A stretch of 64,000 nucleotides of DNA from Dipteronia dyeriana (GCA_032871835.1 CM065296.1:55457288-55521287), one strand, 5' to 3'; shown: positions 23,120 through 35,545, counted from the stretch's first letter. The notes: generated from the sequence alone by a model not told the origin. Numbers and translations: made by a program.

Positions 23120-23690
23120 TTTTTGTGATAAAACCATCACTCACAAGACATCCTCACAAATAAACAAATAAAAAAGAGGTCTACATAGAAAATTATACAT
23201 TACAAAGAGACACCTAAAATATCTAGATCTTCTATTCTTTATCTCTTGTAGAACAAACACCCCTAAATAAAATGGTAATTACACTTTCCAAGACAAGTGT
23301 ATGTTAGGAGATCTAGTGAACTTAACAAAAGCAATTCGCATAAGAAAAAAATATGCAACATGCAATGTCAAGGCTCCACCTAAATAGGTTACTCCCCATC
23401 AGCAAATCAATCTCCCATAATATACAACTCCCATAATATGCACTTCCCAAACACTTAACACTAAATATGCAACTCATCTAATATACAACTCCTACAACAT
23501 GCGCTTCCTATAAACTTCACACTACTCCTCCTTTTTCCCATGAGATAAGCAAAGGAGTATTTCAAAATCGGGTCACTATAGCAAAGAGAGTTATTGGCAT
23601 CAAAGATATATGAATAATCGTATACAACAACTTTAAACAACGTAATTAATTGAGAGAACTTCAAGGAGGTTTTATTTGAAAGAAATGTGT
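23120..23690. other. Probable non-coding 3' part of J
   Basis: No clear coding motif on either strand. The 67-aa minus-strand ORF at 23461-23664 shows no family signature. It ends at 23690, where element B is inserted (TGTGT). Confidence 0.5.
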
Positions 23691-25768
23691 TGTTAGGATT
23701 ATGCTGAATAGCAATAGTGTAATAATGTATTTGACAGTCTATTAATATTAATAAAGTAATTTCTAGTTTGAAAAATCTTATAGCATTTATAGTTTAATTA
23801 TTATAATTGTCAAAAGTAAAAAATCATAAGGTCAAAAGACTATGAGAAATAAAGAATTGTTCATACATCTAGATATGTATGAGGTAGACACAATTCTTTA
23901 GTTAGTCTTGAACAATATTCACAACTTAAGATAATGGTTGGGCATCTTTATCTTGTTAAAGTTGAAGATTCTTTTGTTAGCATTTGAGTGGGATCATGTC
24001 TTATGATGAGTCTAAAATCGTCAAAGTGTGGTGTCATTGGGTAAAAGAATCTAGTGTACTAGGTGCGTTGAATAAGAACACAGTGAAAAAAATTATCCAG
24101 AAATGTCAATGGACAAAATTTATCACTTAAAGACAATCAGATAGTGTATCTCAACCTTGAGATAAATGATGGACTTAAGGTTACAAGTGTTACTATTTGA
24201 GCTATCAGTGAGTATGAATATATAGCATAATCTATCCTCGATGGTTAGGTGGTATTCGTTTGTTAATCGATGTACGACTTCATTTATAGATATGGACATC
24301 GTGGCTCCATTTATTAAATATGAGTATAATATCATCATATTGAGATTTTGTGTACTGAATATTAAATCTTAACGTTAAGTTTTCAATAATGCCTATTGAA
24401 ACATGGCTTCTGGAAGAGTCAAAATATTCAAGTTCATATGGGTACATGTGGTAACTAGGAAGCTATAGACAGTTTATGAGCTTTTAGCGATTACTAGTAA
24501 ATTTCACGAGGATACACTATCTCCAATTAGGTTGTCCAGGGTACGAATGAGAAACATTTACTTATTTTGTTTTTATTTAAGAGTTCAATTTTAGTTCTTT
24601 TATGGAATGAGCTAAAATTAATAGATCGGACCTAAGTGAATCATTTGTTGATTGTGATTAGGCTATATCTATTGAAGCTAAAATTTAGATAGCCCGCCAA
24701 GATGCCGAATCCACGCGAACTTGCATGGATTACTTGATATATACTAACAGAATGATTTATGGGTCCATCTAGAATTGTTTTTAAATTTCAAAATCCAAAA
24801 GTTTTGGAAATGTGCGGTCATATGTGATCAAGACACACGGTAAATCTTCAAATGCCAGGAATGGGCGACCAAGGATGTGAGAGTTCTTGGGCGGCCTTAA
24901 CGGGGTGCGATTAGCATTCCATTATTTTATTAAGAATATAATTTGCACATTTTTATTAAATAGGCTGTTAAATTATATGAATTTATTTTTTTTAGACAAA
25001 TCAAGAACTCTTTGATATCAATCAAAACTCTAATTTACAATTGGTCAAATTATGAAGTTTTTGATAAAGTCACAATTTGATTGATATTCATTAATTTATT
25101 ATTGGATAATACAATTATGAGTTGGAAAGGATTGAATTCAAAAGTTGATAGAAGTTTTGGTGAAACAAAAATTCCACTTGCGTGAGGTTTTTCAGACACC
25201 TATATATATATATATTCCCATCAATGAATTCGGCCAAGAGGAAAAAAAAGAGTCTTGATAAAAAATATTATTTGTTTATTTTTTTTGAAAAAAAATCATC
25301 CAACTTAAGAAAATGGTGTAAGAATTAGGCCAAGAGAAGAAGAAGAAAGGGAGTGTTTCATTTTTGGTAGTGTACTAGTAGCTTTTATATCAATAGGCTT
25401 TGTGGACAACAACAAATCGGGTTCACGCGAGTTTCAATCAAAAGATTGAGAGTTCACAAGTGACCAAACGTTCTTCGTTTTCTCTAGGAGGGTTATTTTG
25501 ACTAACAAAAGAAAAAGTTTTTGTTTTCCATCTCAAGTACACAATTCAAAGAAAGGGTACCCAAGATCTTAGGTGATTCACGTTTATAATTGGATTGGAA
25601 GATCTTGCAGTTTTCTGTTGACGCAACATCAATCGTCATGTTAAAAAGGTATGATACTTTAATTATATGTTAATTAATCAGTGGTTAAGGTTCTCTCTTT
25701 TGAAAGAAAGATTTTGAAATATACCAGTCTATGTATTTTTCCGCTTCCGTTGCGTGTTATTTCCTACA
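23691..25768 (+). repeat. 5' LTR of B (2,078 bp)
   Basis: TGTTAGGATTATGC to TTTCCTACA. It is about 320 bp shorter than the 3' LTR because a block is missing near 24985, where AAATTATATGAATTTATT jumps to the AGACAAATCAAGAACTC segment. Confidence 0.9.
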
Positions 25769-25771
25769 ATT

Positions 25772-25783
25772 TGGATCAAAGCC
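25772..25783 (+). other. Degenerate primer-binding site of B
   Basis: TGGATCAAAGCC follows the LTR by three bases, at the place where C has TGGTATCAGAGTC. It is a decayed initiator-Met PBS (a lost base and a changed G), and the downstream AGATTGTACCCT block is shared with C. Confidence 0.75.
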
Positions 25784-27137
25784 AGATTGTACCCTTAATT
25801 AATGTATTTATACATGGATATATTTATTTTTATTATAAATATGCATGTTTTAGAAAGAGATGACACTCTAGGTGTTCACATATATAATTACATTGGAATG
25901 TATGGATATATATATGTTATTATAATATGATTTGTTATTGCTCGATTTTGGTCTTAGAATTTCAATATATTTTTGTTTTGGAATTGTAACAAGAAGGGTG
26001 ACCTATCATCGCCATAATTTCCTTCTTGTTAGTTTCTAAGGTTTTTTTTTTATTTTATTATTGTAATAATAATAAAAAATATGATGTAATATATTGAAGT
26101 TTTAAAGAATCTAATAGTTAAAGAATTAGAAGTAGAAAAAGTAGCAATGAGAAAACCCTATGCAGTCCGTGTGCACCAAGGCAACAAATGCACGCACGAC
26201 CAAACGCGCAGCTGTGCTTGTTGCGATACGGTAGCTTGTGGCCCTTCCAAGGGGTTGAGCGCATGCGCACACCCATGGTGTGGCAGCAAAGGTGTTGTGC
26301 ACGGGGAAACCGCTCAAGGCCTCGGGCACACGAGTGCCTGGTCACGAGACCTTTAGACGAACAATTGCTTGACAACTTGATCGCCAAGTTAGGATTATGG
26401 TTTTGTATATCTAACACATGTAATTTACTTGCTTTTCTAGGATAGACCAAAATCGTGGCTATTTGTTTTATAATTATTGCAGTGTTTATCATTGTTTGAT
26501 ATCATGTCATGTAGAATAGGAGTGCCACTCATATATCTCTTTTGGTATGAACATTTGTTGAATGATTTAGGTATCTAATTGACATGTAGATAACTTGGTA
26601 AATCATTTTATGGAATTCTATCACACACCTTAAACAATTTGGTGGGAGAAGGTGTTTAGAGCACTTATGGCCTCCAAATTTCGTTACGCTTTATGTTTCG
26701 TGTGATAATCCCTCAAGGGGTATTCATGAATGGAATTTAGCAAGATACAATTGACTTAAATGATATCTACTCTCAAAGGAGGGATTTTTGTGAGGGAGCA
26801 TATTGAAGGTCGATAATTTGGTAATACTCTCAAAGTGGTTTTATTGATATCTTGGCAAGAGTTATTGTCAATAAAATCGTAAGGCTAATTTGAAAACGCT
26901 AGTTATTAAGCTAATAAATAGGTGGAACCTAGTCTATCTAGTAGATGTTATGAACTACTAAAGGAGGCGTGACATTTACGGGTATTGGATCACCATTGAA
27001 TTTTATGATTGAATTATTTTATTTAATTCAAGATAAATATTCGAAAGTGCTTTATCATGATTGTTTACTTTTATATAATTTTTATTTTATTCAGAAATCA
27101 TTACCACATCCCTAATCAACATCCTAAAAGATAATAT
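25784..27137 (+). other. Leader of B with a GC-rich block
   Basis: Non-coding leader of about 1.35 kb. Around 26160-26350 a GC-rich block (CACGCACGACC, GCGCATGCGCACACCC, GGCCTCGGGCACACG) contrasts with A/T flanks. ORFs of 67-124 codons on both strands overlap each other here and show no family motif, so I treat them as chance. Confidence 0.7.
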
Positions 27138-27893
27138 TTTAACTAGTAACAATTATGTCATATGGAAAAGGAAATTGGGTTGTTGTTGCAAGCTGAAAAA
27201 CATAAGTTTGTTTTGTGTACCCCTAAACCACCTGCTCCTACTAATGAATCGTCTGAGGTGTAAAGAGATAACTATCAGCAGTGGAAGCCTCATATGAGAT
27301 GGCCAAATGTTATATTGTGGCCACCATCTCTGACGCATTGCAACAGTAGCATGAACGAATGGAGACTGTTGCTGATATAATAATGTCTCTAGAAGAGATG
27401 TTTGCTATGAAGTCGGGATGACTAAGAGAAAGGCAGTGACTACTTTCATGAATCTTGGGTTGAAACCTTTAGATGCTATGAAAGTTAACATGATAAAAGT
27501 CATAGCACATCTCAACGTTGCTAAACTCATTGGCGTTGAGATAGATGATGAGATAAAAATTGACATGTTTGTCAACTCACTGTCAGATTCCTTTGATCAG
27601 TTTAACTTGGGCTACACCTTGAACAATAAGGAATACACCTTACAGGACTTGATGCAAAATGTTCAAAGAATTGAGAAGATTCTTATGAAAGACAGGGGCG
27701 GCCAAAAGATTCGTATGGTTGATACAGTTGCCACTATTAAAACCCATAAGAAGGTCCAGAAACATTAAAAGAAAAACCAACCTATGCCAACCAAGAAGTA
27801 GACTAAGAAAGTATCCAAGATCAAAGGGAAGTGTTTCCTTTGTGGTGAAAAGGGACATTGGAAAATAAATTGACCAAACTCTCAAAACAAGAA
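27138..27893 (+). pseudogene. Copia gag of B
   Basis: The trace starts LTSNNYVIWKRKLG and shifts frame to AEKHKFVLCTPKPPAPTNES. It then reads MAKCYIVATISD-type text and, from 27418, MTKRKAVTTFMNLGLKPLDA, VIAHLNVAKLIGVEID and NSLSDSFDQFNLGYTLNNKE, the UBN2 gag fold. At about 27831 the zinc knuckle reads CFLCGEKGHWKIN, but the last Cys codon is TGA, so C-x2-C-x4-H-x4-C is broken. Frameshifts and stops make it inactive. Confidence 0.85.
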
Positions 27894-28377
27894 GGAAGAA
27901 GAGGTTCAAGGAAAGGAAAATACTGAATGAGAATGAATTCAACTTTCGTTTAGGCAATGAAGCGTTGGTATCTGCCAGTGTTGTGGGAGATATAAGAGTT
28001 AATCTAGATTATAGTAGGCATTTAGATTTGATAAACGTTGATTATGTCAAGAGGAATTTAATTTCAGTTTCTTGTTTGAATAATTTTGGATATTCGATTA
28101 CTTTTATTAGAGATTTTATTATTAGTAAGAATAACAAATTTGTTTGCAAAGGTACATCGAAAAATGGGCTATTTTTTCATATAGAAATATCTCTCACTTG
28201 TTAGACATGGAATCAACAGAACCTAATCATAAACCAGTGAAACTATCAAAAGAAGAAAATGACCTATGGTTTTTGCGCCTATGTCATATTATTCTTGATA
28301 GGATCAAAAGATTGGTTAGTGATGGACCTTTAGGTGATTTAAAGATTGATGATCTACCAACTTGTGAATTTGTTTGA
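27894..28377 (+). pseudogene. GAG-pre-integrase region of B, protease deleted
   Basis: Directly after the zinc knuckle (GAAGAAGAG) the text jumps to GTTCAAGGAAAGG, which in A lies just downstream of DSGATNHF: the protease active site is gone. What follows is NFRLGNEALVSA, VKRNLISVSCLNNFGYSI and FLRLCHIILDRIKRLVSDGP, with one zinc His motif altered (L-C-H-I for L-G-H-I). It ends in a stop after TCEFV. Confidence 0.85.
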
Positions 28378-29105
28378 AAGGTAAGACGACCAAAAGATCG
28401 TTCACGACCAAAGGCACAAGAGTTACTGAATGTTTAGGATTAATACTCACTGATGTATATGGTCCTATGAGCATTCAAGCTAGAGCATTCAAGCTAGATG
28501 TGGATATAAGTACTTAATCACTTTCACGTATGATTACTTGAGATATGGCTATGTGTATCTCATAAGACATAAGTCGGATGCTTTTGACATGTTCAAAGCA
28601 TTTAAAGCTGAAGCAGAAAATCAGCTTGTGAAGCACATAAAAATTTTGAGGTCTGATTGTGGTGGAGAATATCTATCTGGCGAGTTTCAGCAATATCTTA
28701 TTGATAATGGGATATTTTCTCAGTTTTTTTAGCCAAGTACACCACAACAAAATGGGTTGGCAGAAATGAGAAATATAACTCTTTTAGACATGGTTAGTTC
28801 TATGTTGAATTATTCTACGCATCCTAATTCTTTTGGGGGATATACGTTACAAAATGCTATGTATATTCTAAATGATGTGTCATCTAAGTCGGTTCCTCAA
28901 ACACCACATGAGTTGTGGACTGGGTAAAAGCCTAGTTTACAACACTTTGGGATATTTGGACGTCCAGTACACCTGTTAAAAGGAAAGACAGATAAGATGG
29001 AGTCCTATTTAGAAACATGCATCTTTGTGAGGTATCCAAAAGAAGCTAAAGGATATTATTTCTATAGTCCTTCAGATCTTAAAGTATTTGGTTCACCAAA
29101 TGATA
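28378..29105 (+). pseudogene. Copia integrase of B
   Basis: Segments in several frames: GLILTDVYGPMSI, a short duplication of GCATTCAAGCTAGA (about 28470-28496), [31 protein letters not shown], then after a stop PSTPQQNGLAEMRN (catalytic Glu context kept). The C-terminal linker ([32 protein letters not shown]) follows. Inactive. Confidence 0.85.
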
Positions 29106-29953
29106 AATTTCTAGAAAAGTACTTTATGAATAATTTTGTACTTAAGAGTAGAATTGTCCTGAATGAGCTTTCAGGAGATACAATTCCACAAGAGGTTTCA
29201 CAACCTAACCCAATTGTAAGTTATGCACCAATAGAAGATCAACAACCTACCACTCTTCGTCGTTGTGGAAGGGTTAGAAGACAACTCAAGAGATACATCA
29301 GTCTAGAAGAATCAGTGGAGAATCTCCCAGATGACGATGATCCCTACACGTACAGGAAAGCCATCAAGGATGTTGATTGTCGCCATTGGCAAAACGCAAT
29401 GCAATCTGAAATTAAATCGATGTTCAAAATCAAAGTATTGTCTCTTATGGACTTGCCTAAAAGGATAAAACCCATTGGGTGTAAGTAGGTATACAAGAGG
29501 AATAAAGGAATGGATGGAAATGTGGAAACCTTTAAAGCTAAATTGGTCCCTAAAGGTTATACACAAAAGCTTGTGGTCGTTCTTAAATCCATTAAGATAC
29601 TCCATAATTGGACTGAAGCAATCATCTAGATTCTAGAACATAAAGTTCGATCAAGCTAAGAAAGATTTTGGATTTATTCAAAACCTTGGCAAACCTTGTG
29701 CATACAAAATGATTATAGGCAACAAGTTAGTTTTCCTAGCTCTTTACGTTGATGATATACTACTCATCGAAAACGATGTAGGTGTATTGACATCAGTAAA
29801 AGATTGTTTAGCAAAACAATTTGATATGAAGGACTTAGGAGAAACAAGTTATAATCTTGGTATCCAAGTTATAAGGGATAGAAAGAATAGAATTATTGCA
29901 AATATTGTGTCAGCAAAAAATCTAGCGGATCCCTTCACAAAAGCTCTACCATA
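29106..29953 (+). pseudogene. Copia RT of B fused to the polyprotein tail
   Basis: SRIVLNELSGDTIPQEVSQP and the linker lead to RT N-terminal text (EIKSMFKIKVLSLMDLPKRI, GCK then a stop). A deletion after GYTQK removes the next ~75 codons. FLALYVDDILLIENDVGVL keeps the YVDD catalytic box, followed by DMKDLGETSYNLGIQVIRDR. Then RKNRIIA jumps straight to NIVSAKNLADPFTKALP, so nearly all of RNase H is deleted and only the last codons of pol remain. Confidence 0.85.
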
Positions 29954-30014
29954 AAAGAGTTCTGATTTGCACCTAGAGAATCTGGGAAAAAGAGATATGA
30001 CACAGTTGTTATAG

Positions 30015-30028
30015 AGCAAGTGGGAGAC
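30015..30028 (+). other. Polypurine tract of B
   Basis: AGCAAGTGGGAGAC immediately before the 3' LTR; same tract as in A with one change. Confidence 0.75.
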
Positions 30029-32429
30029 AGTTGGGATTATGCTCCATAGCAAGAGTGTAATAAGGTATCTGACAATCTTTTCACATTAATAAAGTGATTT
30101 CAAGATTAACAAACCATGTAGAATTTGTAGTTTAATTATTATAATTGTCAAAAGTAAATAATGATAAGGTCAAAAGACTATATGAAATGAAGAATTGTTT
30201 GTACATCTGGATATGTATGAGGTAGACACAATTCTTTATTTAGTCCTCAACAATATTCACAACTTAAGATAAATCTCGGGCACCTTTATCTTGTTAAAGT
30301 TCTAGATTCTTTTGCTAACATTTGAGTGGGATCAAATATGTTATGATGAGTCTAAAATCATCAAATTGTGGAGTCTTTGGGCAAAAGAATCTAGTGCACT
30401 AGGTTCATTGAATCGGATCACAACGAAATACTTTATCCAGAACCGTCAGTGGATAAAAGTTATCACTTGAGGACAATCGGAGAGTCTATGTCAATCCTAA
30501 GGTAAATGATGGACTTATGGTTACAAGTATTATCATTTGAGCTATCAATGAGTACGATTACATAGCATAGTCTATCCTTGATAGTTTAGTGGTATTCCTT
30601 TGTTAATCGATAGAGGACTTCATTTATAGATATGGACATCGTTGCTCTATTTAATAAATTTGATTAGAATATCATCATATGGATATTTTGAGGTATTGGA
30701 TATTAAATCTTATCATTAAGTTTTCGATAGTGTCTATTGAAAAATGGCTTATGGACAAGTCAAAATATCCAAGTTCAAAATATGGTCATATGAGTAAATA
30801 TGGTAGCTAGGAGAGCTATATGCGGTCTATGAGCTTTTGGCAATTATTGATATTTTTCACGAGGATACACTATCACCAATAAGGTTGTTTGGGGTACGAA
30901 TGAGAAACATTTAATTATTCTATCTTTATTTAAGAGTTCAATTTTAGTTCTATAGTGGAATGAGCTAAAATTGATAGATCGAACCTAGGTGAATCATTTG
31001 TTGATTTTGATTAGGTTATATCTATTGAAGCTTAAATTTTGATAGCCTGTCATGATCCACAATCCACACGAACTTGCATTGATCACCTGATATATACTAC
31101 CAGACTAATTTCTGGGTCCTAAAAAGGTTTTTGAATTTTAAAATCCAAAAGTTTTGGACAGGTGCGGTCATGTGTGATCAAGATACGCGGTAACTCTTCA
31201 AATGCCAGGAATCGGCTGCCAAGGATTTGAGAGTTTTTGGGTTGCCCTAATGAGGTGCGATTAGCATTCCATGAATATAATAAGATTATAATTTGCACAT
31301 TTTAATTAAATTAACTGTTAAATTATATTAATGTATTAATTTAAGGAATGTGGACTTTTTTTTTCTAAGAATGGGTCTAGTTCACATGTGGACTTTTTAT
31401 AAGAGCTCAATGGGTTTAATAAAATAGAAAAACAACATATTGCCCATACTATAGGCTTGGGCGGCAAGGCTAAGGAAATTAGCGTAATATATTATATTAT
31501 TTTAATATTTAATTAAATGAAAATTAATTAATTATTTAATTCAAATTCAAATTCTTTTTCTACTTAGGAGAAGGTCTTTTATTGTCATACTATTGTTGGA
31601 CGTATGATAAGTATCAAAAACTTTATTTGATAAGTAGATACATAAAAGGAATTTATTTGTCTAGTCAAATTAGGAAGTTTTGATATTTATCAAAACTCTA
31701 ATTGACCATTGTTTAAGTTAGAAAGTTTTTGATAAAGTAACAATTTGCTTGATATTCAATAATTTATTATTGGATAATACTCTTATGAGCCGGAAGAGGA
31801 TTGAAATCAAAAGTTGATAGGAGTGTTGGTGAAATAGAAATCATCCTTGTGTTAGGATTTTCAGCCACCTATATATACTCCTATCATGGAATTCGCCCAA
31901 GAGGAAAATAAAAAAGAGTCTTTAGATATATTTTTTTATTTTTTTGTTAAAAAAAATCATGTAACTCAAGTAAATGGTGTGAGAATTTGGCTAAGATAAG
32001 AAGAAGAAAGTGAGTGTTTTGTTTTCAATAGTGCACTAGTAGTTTTTATATCAAAAAATCTTTGTGCACAACGTTGAATTGGTTCACACGAGTTTCGATC
32101 AATAGATTGAGAATTCACAAGTGACCAAATGTTCTTCGTTTTCTCTAGGAAGGTTATTGTTACTAACAAAAGAAAAGATTTTGTTTTCCATCCTTAGGTA
32201 CACGATTCAAACAAAGGGAGCCCACACTCCCATGTAATTCACGCTCATGATTGGATTGAAAGATCATGCTGTTTTCTTTTGACGCAACCTCAATCATCAC
32301 GTTAAAAAGGTATGATACTTTTATTTTATGTTAATTAATCAAGGGTTACTGTTCTCTCTTTTAAAGGATTTTTTTTGAAATATACCAATCTATATATTTT
32401 TCCGTTTCCGCCGCGCATTATTTCCTACA
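30029..32429 (+). repeat. 3' LTR of B (2,401 bp)
   Basis: Starts AGTTGGGATTATGC (the TG has become AG) and ends TTTCCTACA; TGTGT follows. It matches the 5' LTR throughout except for the block missing from the 5' copy. Confidence 0.9.
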
Positions 32430-32434
32430 TGTGT

Positions 32435-32642
32435 AAGGTTATTGCTTTGAATGGAAGACATGCAACATCAAAGTTCAAGCAATGGTATTTGGTAAAGCAA
32501 ACATCAAAAGAGTTTTCGAAAGAATTCAAATCAATTTGTACTCTTTTGTCATAAGTAAACAGGATATAGCTTTGAAAAATTTTAAGACACACAAGCAACT
32601 TTGTCAATCCTTAATGGCTAATCAAGAAATTAATATAAAATC
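32435..32642 (+). pseudogene. Left stub of SIRE-like copia element F
   Basis: Near 32605-32642 the plus strand reads QSLMANQEINIKS, which lines up with the copia linker just before RT (A-M-Q-E-E-L-N-x-F-K-S-N-E-V-W). The frame resumes at 62258 with KSNEVWTLV, so the two pieces were once adjacent. The remaining ~170 bp have no clear motif. It is bounded on the left by element B and on the right by composite G. Confidence 0.55.
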
Positions 32643-33654
32643 TGATGGAAATCATTAACTTAGCAACCATACACCCCAATAGCTAAAGAGCTATGATACA
32701 TATGGAATGCAATTTAACACCCTCCAACTAATTGAAACAAACCCGATTGTTCAAGATTGAAGTAAGAGAAACTATTATAATCACTTTATCAATGGAATGA
32801 TGATAAAAGCTAATTAGAACAGCACTTTGATTTCCCAATAATGCCACAAACTATGAAGTTTGATAAGTTTAAAGGCAAACCAAAGATTTTTGAGGTTGTT
32901 GAACTCCACAAGCTGAATAAGCTTGATAAGTTCCAAAGTTCAAGCAAGAACTTAAAAACAAAACACTCACAAAGTGCTCAAATAAGTTTATATTACTCAA
33001 ATCTCTGCCCTTACATAGAAAAAGCAGCCTAGTTTATATAGAACAAAGGCCAAGGACAATACAAATCAAATATAACTGCCCATTAAATGTGTAACCTCCC
33101 ACTAAATGACATTTAGACCATGAATAATGGCCATAAAGTATTCAGCCTTTGTAACTCCTTATTCCTAATCATAGAACACATGAACTCACACTTAACAAAA
33201 TAAAACCCAACACAAAAACCCAAACCATTCATAAAATAAGCCCACAAAACCCAATATAATTAAAACCAAACTAATCAGAAAATATAAGCCCACAAAACCC
33301 AACATAATTAAACCCAAACTAATTATAAAATAGGCCCACAAAACCCAACATGGCTGAATGGCCTTTTATTCTTTAAGATAGGCTAGAATACTTCATTCTA
33401 ACAAGGCTGGACTCTTATCTTCGGTATTTGGACTTGTTTGAAACATGTTAACCATTTTATACTCTTCTTGCATACTTAGAACCTTAACCAAATATTGACT
33501 AGCTTACTCCTTCCAAATGCTTTCTATTAAACAAGTTAAGGCTTCTTTCATCCTTTTAGCTTTAGCTCTTCTTATTGGTCTTCCATGAATGGTTAAAGGA
33601 TCTGGATCTTTTCCAACCTTAGTCGAATTGTGATCAACTGGCTGGTCCTCATCA
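32643..33654 (-). repeat. Left LTR of G (1,012 bp)
   Basis: On the minus strand it runs TGATGAGGACCAGCC... to ...GATTTCCATCA. It contains GTTGGGTTTTGTGGGC repeated about three times (minus strand of 33205-33350). The first ~150 bp are also coding (see the pol C-terminus). Confidence 0.85.
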
Positions 33655-34074
33655 TTCCCCCTTTCCTCGAAAGGATTCGTCCTCGAATCAGCACCTTCAT
33701 CACCTACATCAAACAAAGACAAATCAGAAACATTGAAAGTTGCACTAACATTGCCATACTCACTTGGTAGTTCCAGTTTGTATGCATTGTCGTTGATTCT
33801 TTGAAGGACTCGAAATGGTCCATCCCCTCTTGGCATGAGTTTAGACTTTCGTTGGCTAGGAAATCTTTCCTTTCTCAAGTATACCCAAACCCAATCACCA
33901 GGTTCAAATACTACTTGCTTTCGACCCTTGTTGTGTAGCTTCTCATATTGTAGAGTTTTCTTTTCAATTTGTGTGCGCACCTTTTCATGCAAGGCTTTGA
34001 CAAAATCAAATTTTTGTTTACTATCCAAATTAGCTCTTTCCAAAGGTAAAGGTAGTAAATCCATAGGAGATAAT
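33504..34074 (-). CDS. Integrase C-terminus and pol tail of G, reading into the LTR
   Basis: An open frame of 186 codons from MDLLPLPLERANLDSKQKFD. It has the gypsy integrase C-terminal motif GDWVWVYLRKERFPSQRKSK, then GDGPFRVLQRINDNAYKLEL and ATFNVSDLSLFD. It passes through the polypurine tract as DSRTNPFEERGND and ends inside the LTR with DPLTIHGRPIRRAKAKRMKE and ALTCLIESIWKE. No chromodomain follows. The upstream half of integrase lies past insertion I (36957 onward). Open but not a whole protein. Confidence 0.85.
33655..33668 (-). other. Polypurine tract of G, inside the pol frame
   Basis: The minus strand reads GAGGAAAGGGGGAA directly before the LTR TG. The same bases encode E-E-R-G-N of the pol tail. 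Confidence 0.85.
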
Positions 34075-34855
34075 TGATATGAACCTCACCAAGAGCAGTG
34101 AGACCCGGAACCAATATATGGTAACGAAGGATAGTTTTCTAACCAAGTTTATAAACAAGAACGTTATTGGACCGCAACCCGTTACCTATAAGAAGGTAAG
34201 AACCAACGGTATCAAGAAAATTGTAGACGCCACACTCAAGAATAGGAAAGAAGGTGAGTGATAAGTCAAGGTTGGAACGCCACAAGGTAGAACCTTGATA
34301 AGTTCTCAAGTTCTATGAAGAACCAAAGAGAAAATTCTCTCAAATTTATTTCAATTCAAAAATCTATTCTCAAATAACATAAAATGATCCCTTTTATACT
34401 AAAAATATCTAAGACCTAATAGGGAATAAATATTAGGCAATTAATGCCTTACAATCATGAAAATAAATGCAAAGAAATTTAGGAAATAAATAAATAAATA
34501 CTAAACTAGCAACTATTGACTTGCTTCCTAATTGGAAAGCTAAATCTGGAGACAAATCAGCCCTTTAATTTAGGAAACAAATCAACTATTATTCTTTGGA
34601 AATTAAAAGGAAATAAATCAGCCAAAGTTGACAATTCTCCTAGCTTGTGCCACACGCCCAAGTCTTCCTTATTCGGCCCAATCCATTGTCTTGATGACAT
34701 TAATTAAGGCTTGGTCTTCATGTGAGCCGAATTTGGACTTTAACAACCCAGAATCAGCCCATCAATAAATGCTTCTTTGATCCTATTGCTTTCATGTAAT
34801 TGGCCCAACTGGAATATGCAATGGATCCTTTGGTGACGCTTCTTGATTCCCATCA
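34075..34855 (-). repeat. Complete LTR in insertion I (781 bp)
   Basis: Minus strand TGATGGGAATCAAG... to ...GGTTCATATCA. It is the same LTR family as the H array but more diverged. Small ORFs on either strand are shadows of the repeat. Confidence 0.85.
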
Positions 34856-35198
34856 TTCCCCCTCTCTTCAAAAGGATTCGTCCTCTAATCTTCACCATAA
34901 TGTTGTTGACAAACTGTAGCACAAAGGATGGTTCCCCCATTTTATCTTTTTTTGATGAATCTCCTTTGAAAGACATCTTTTTTTTTATCAATGCACGAAA
35001 ACAAGAAAAGGAATAAAAATTGTTGATATAAGTTCAACTACAAGACCTAAAAAAAATTGAACTTTCTTTTTTTTCGGGATTTTTTTTATATCAAAGTTGA
35101 TTATTTTTTTTTGTAATAGATTTGATTTAAAAAAAAATAAACGAAGAAGAACAAGGATAGACTAAACCTGATTTAGAAGCCTAGGCTCTGATACCAAC
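34856..35198 (-). mobile_element. Internal region of I: PBS, leader, gag start, pol tail, PPT
   Basis: On the minus strand: PBS TGGTATCAGAGCC (35196-35184), a leader with long A/T runs, the fused start MSFKGDSSKKDKMGEPSF, then the pol-tail codons (EDSRTNPFEE-type text in another frame) and PPT GAAGAGAGGGGGAA at 34869-34856. Nothing between the first gag codons and the pol tail remains. H units have the same structure, so the deletion is a family trait. Confidence 0.8.
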
Positions 35199-35545
35199 TG
35201 ATATGAACCTCACCAAGAGCAGTGAGACCCGGAACCAATATATTGTAACGAAGGATCGTTTTCTAACCAAGTTTATAAACAAGAACGTTATCGGACCGCG
35301 ACCCGTTACCTATAAGGAGGTAAGAACCAACGGTATCAAGAAGTTGAAGACGCCACACTCAAGAACAAGAAGAAGATGTGAGTGATAAGTCAAGTTTTCA
35401 GAAAAAAAAAAGAGATGAACTCTCACAATTTTTATTCAATTCAAGTCTTCTACTCACAATCAATTGATCCCACCAAACGATACTCTAATCAGTAAATTCT
35501 ATGGCAGCCAACTTTACCTTCTTTAATTCAGAATAGTTATGGCAG
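35199..35545 (-). repeat. Left arm of the foldback in I
   Basis: U5/R part of the LTR (about 260 bp) followed by a reversed gag scrap. It is the near-perfect reverse complement of 36609-36956, including the identical gag-to-LTR deletion junction (GATCAATTG next to ATTGTGAG). Confidence 0.85.

Larger units (their letters stand above)
23691..32429 (+). mobile_element. Copia element B, both LTRs present
   Basis: The only copia copy here with two LTRs and the leader: 5' LTR 23691-25768, PBS, leader, gag, IN, RT fragments, PPT, 3' LTR 30029-32429. The flanks are TGTGT on both sides (23686-23690 and 32430-32434), an exact 5-bp duplication. Protease and nearly all of RNase H are deleted and the remaining frames have stops, so the copy is defective. 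Confidence 0.9.

Noticed and set aside
26118..26492. 124-codon minus-strand ORF and overlapping ORFs on both strands
   Set aside because: They lie in the GC-rich leader of copia B, overlap each other, and show no domain.
34079..34261. 60-codon plus-strand ORF (MNLTKSSETRNQYMVTK...) at the LTR end, present in nearly every unit and in both arms of I
   Set aside because: It is antisense to the LTR R-U5 region. Changes between the I and H versions are mostly amino-acid changing (T to I, V to I, T to I, IN to LN), so it does not look selected; it persists because the copies are young.
34516..34707. Repeated 63-codon plus-strand ORF (MTCFLIGKLN...)
   Set aside because: It starts at a non-ATG codon, lies inside the LTR, has no family motif and is repeated only because the unit is.
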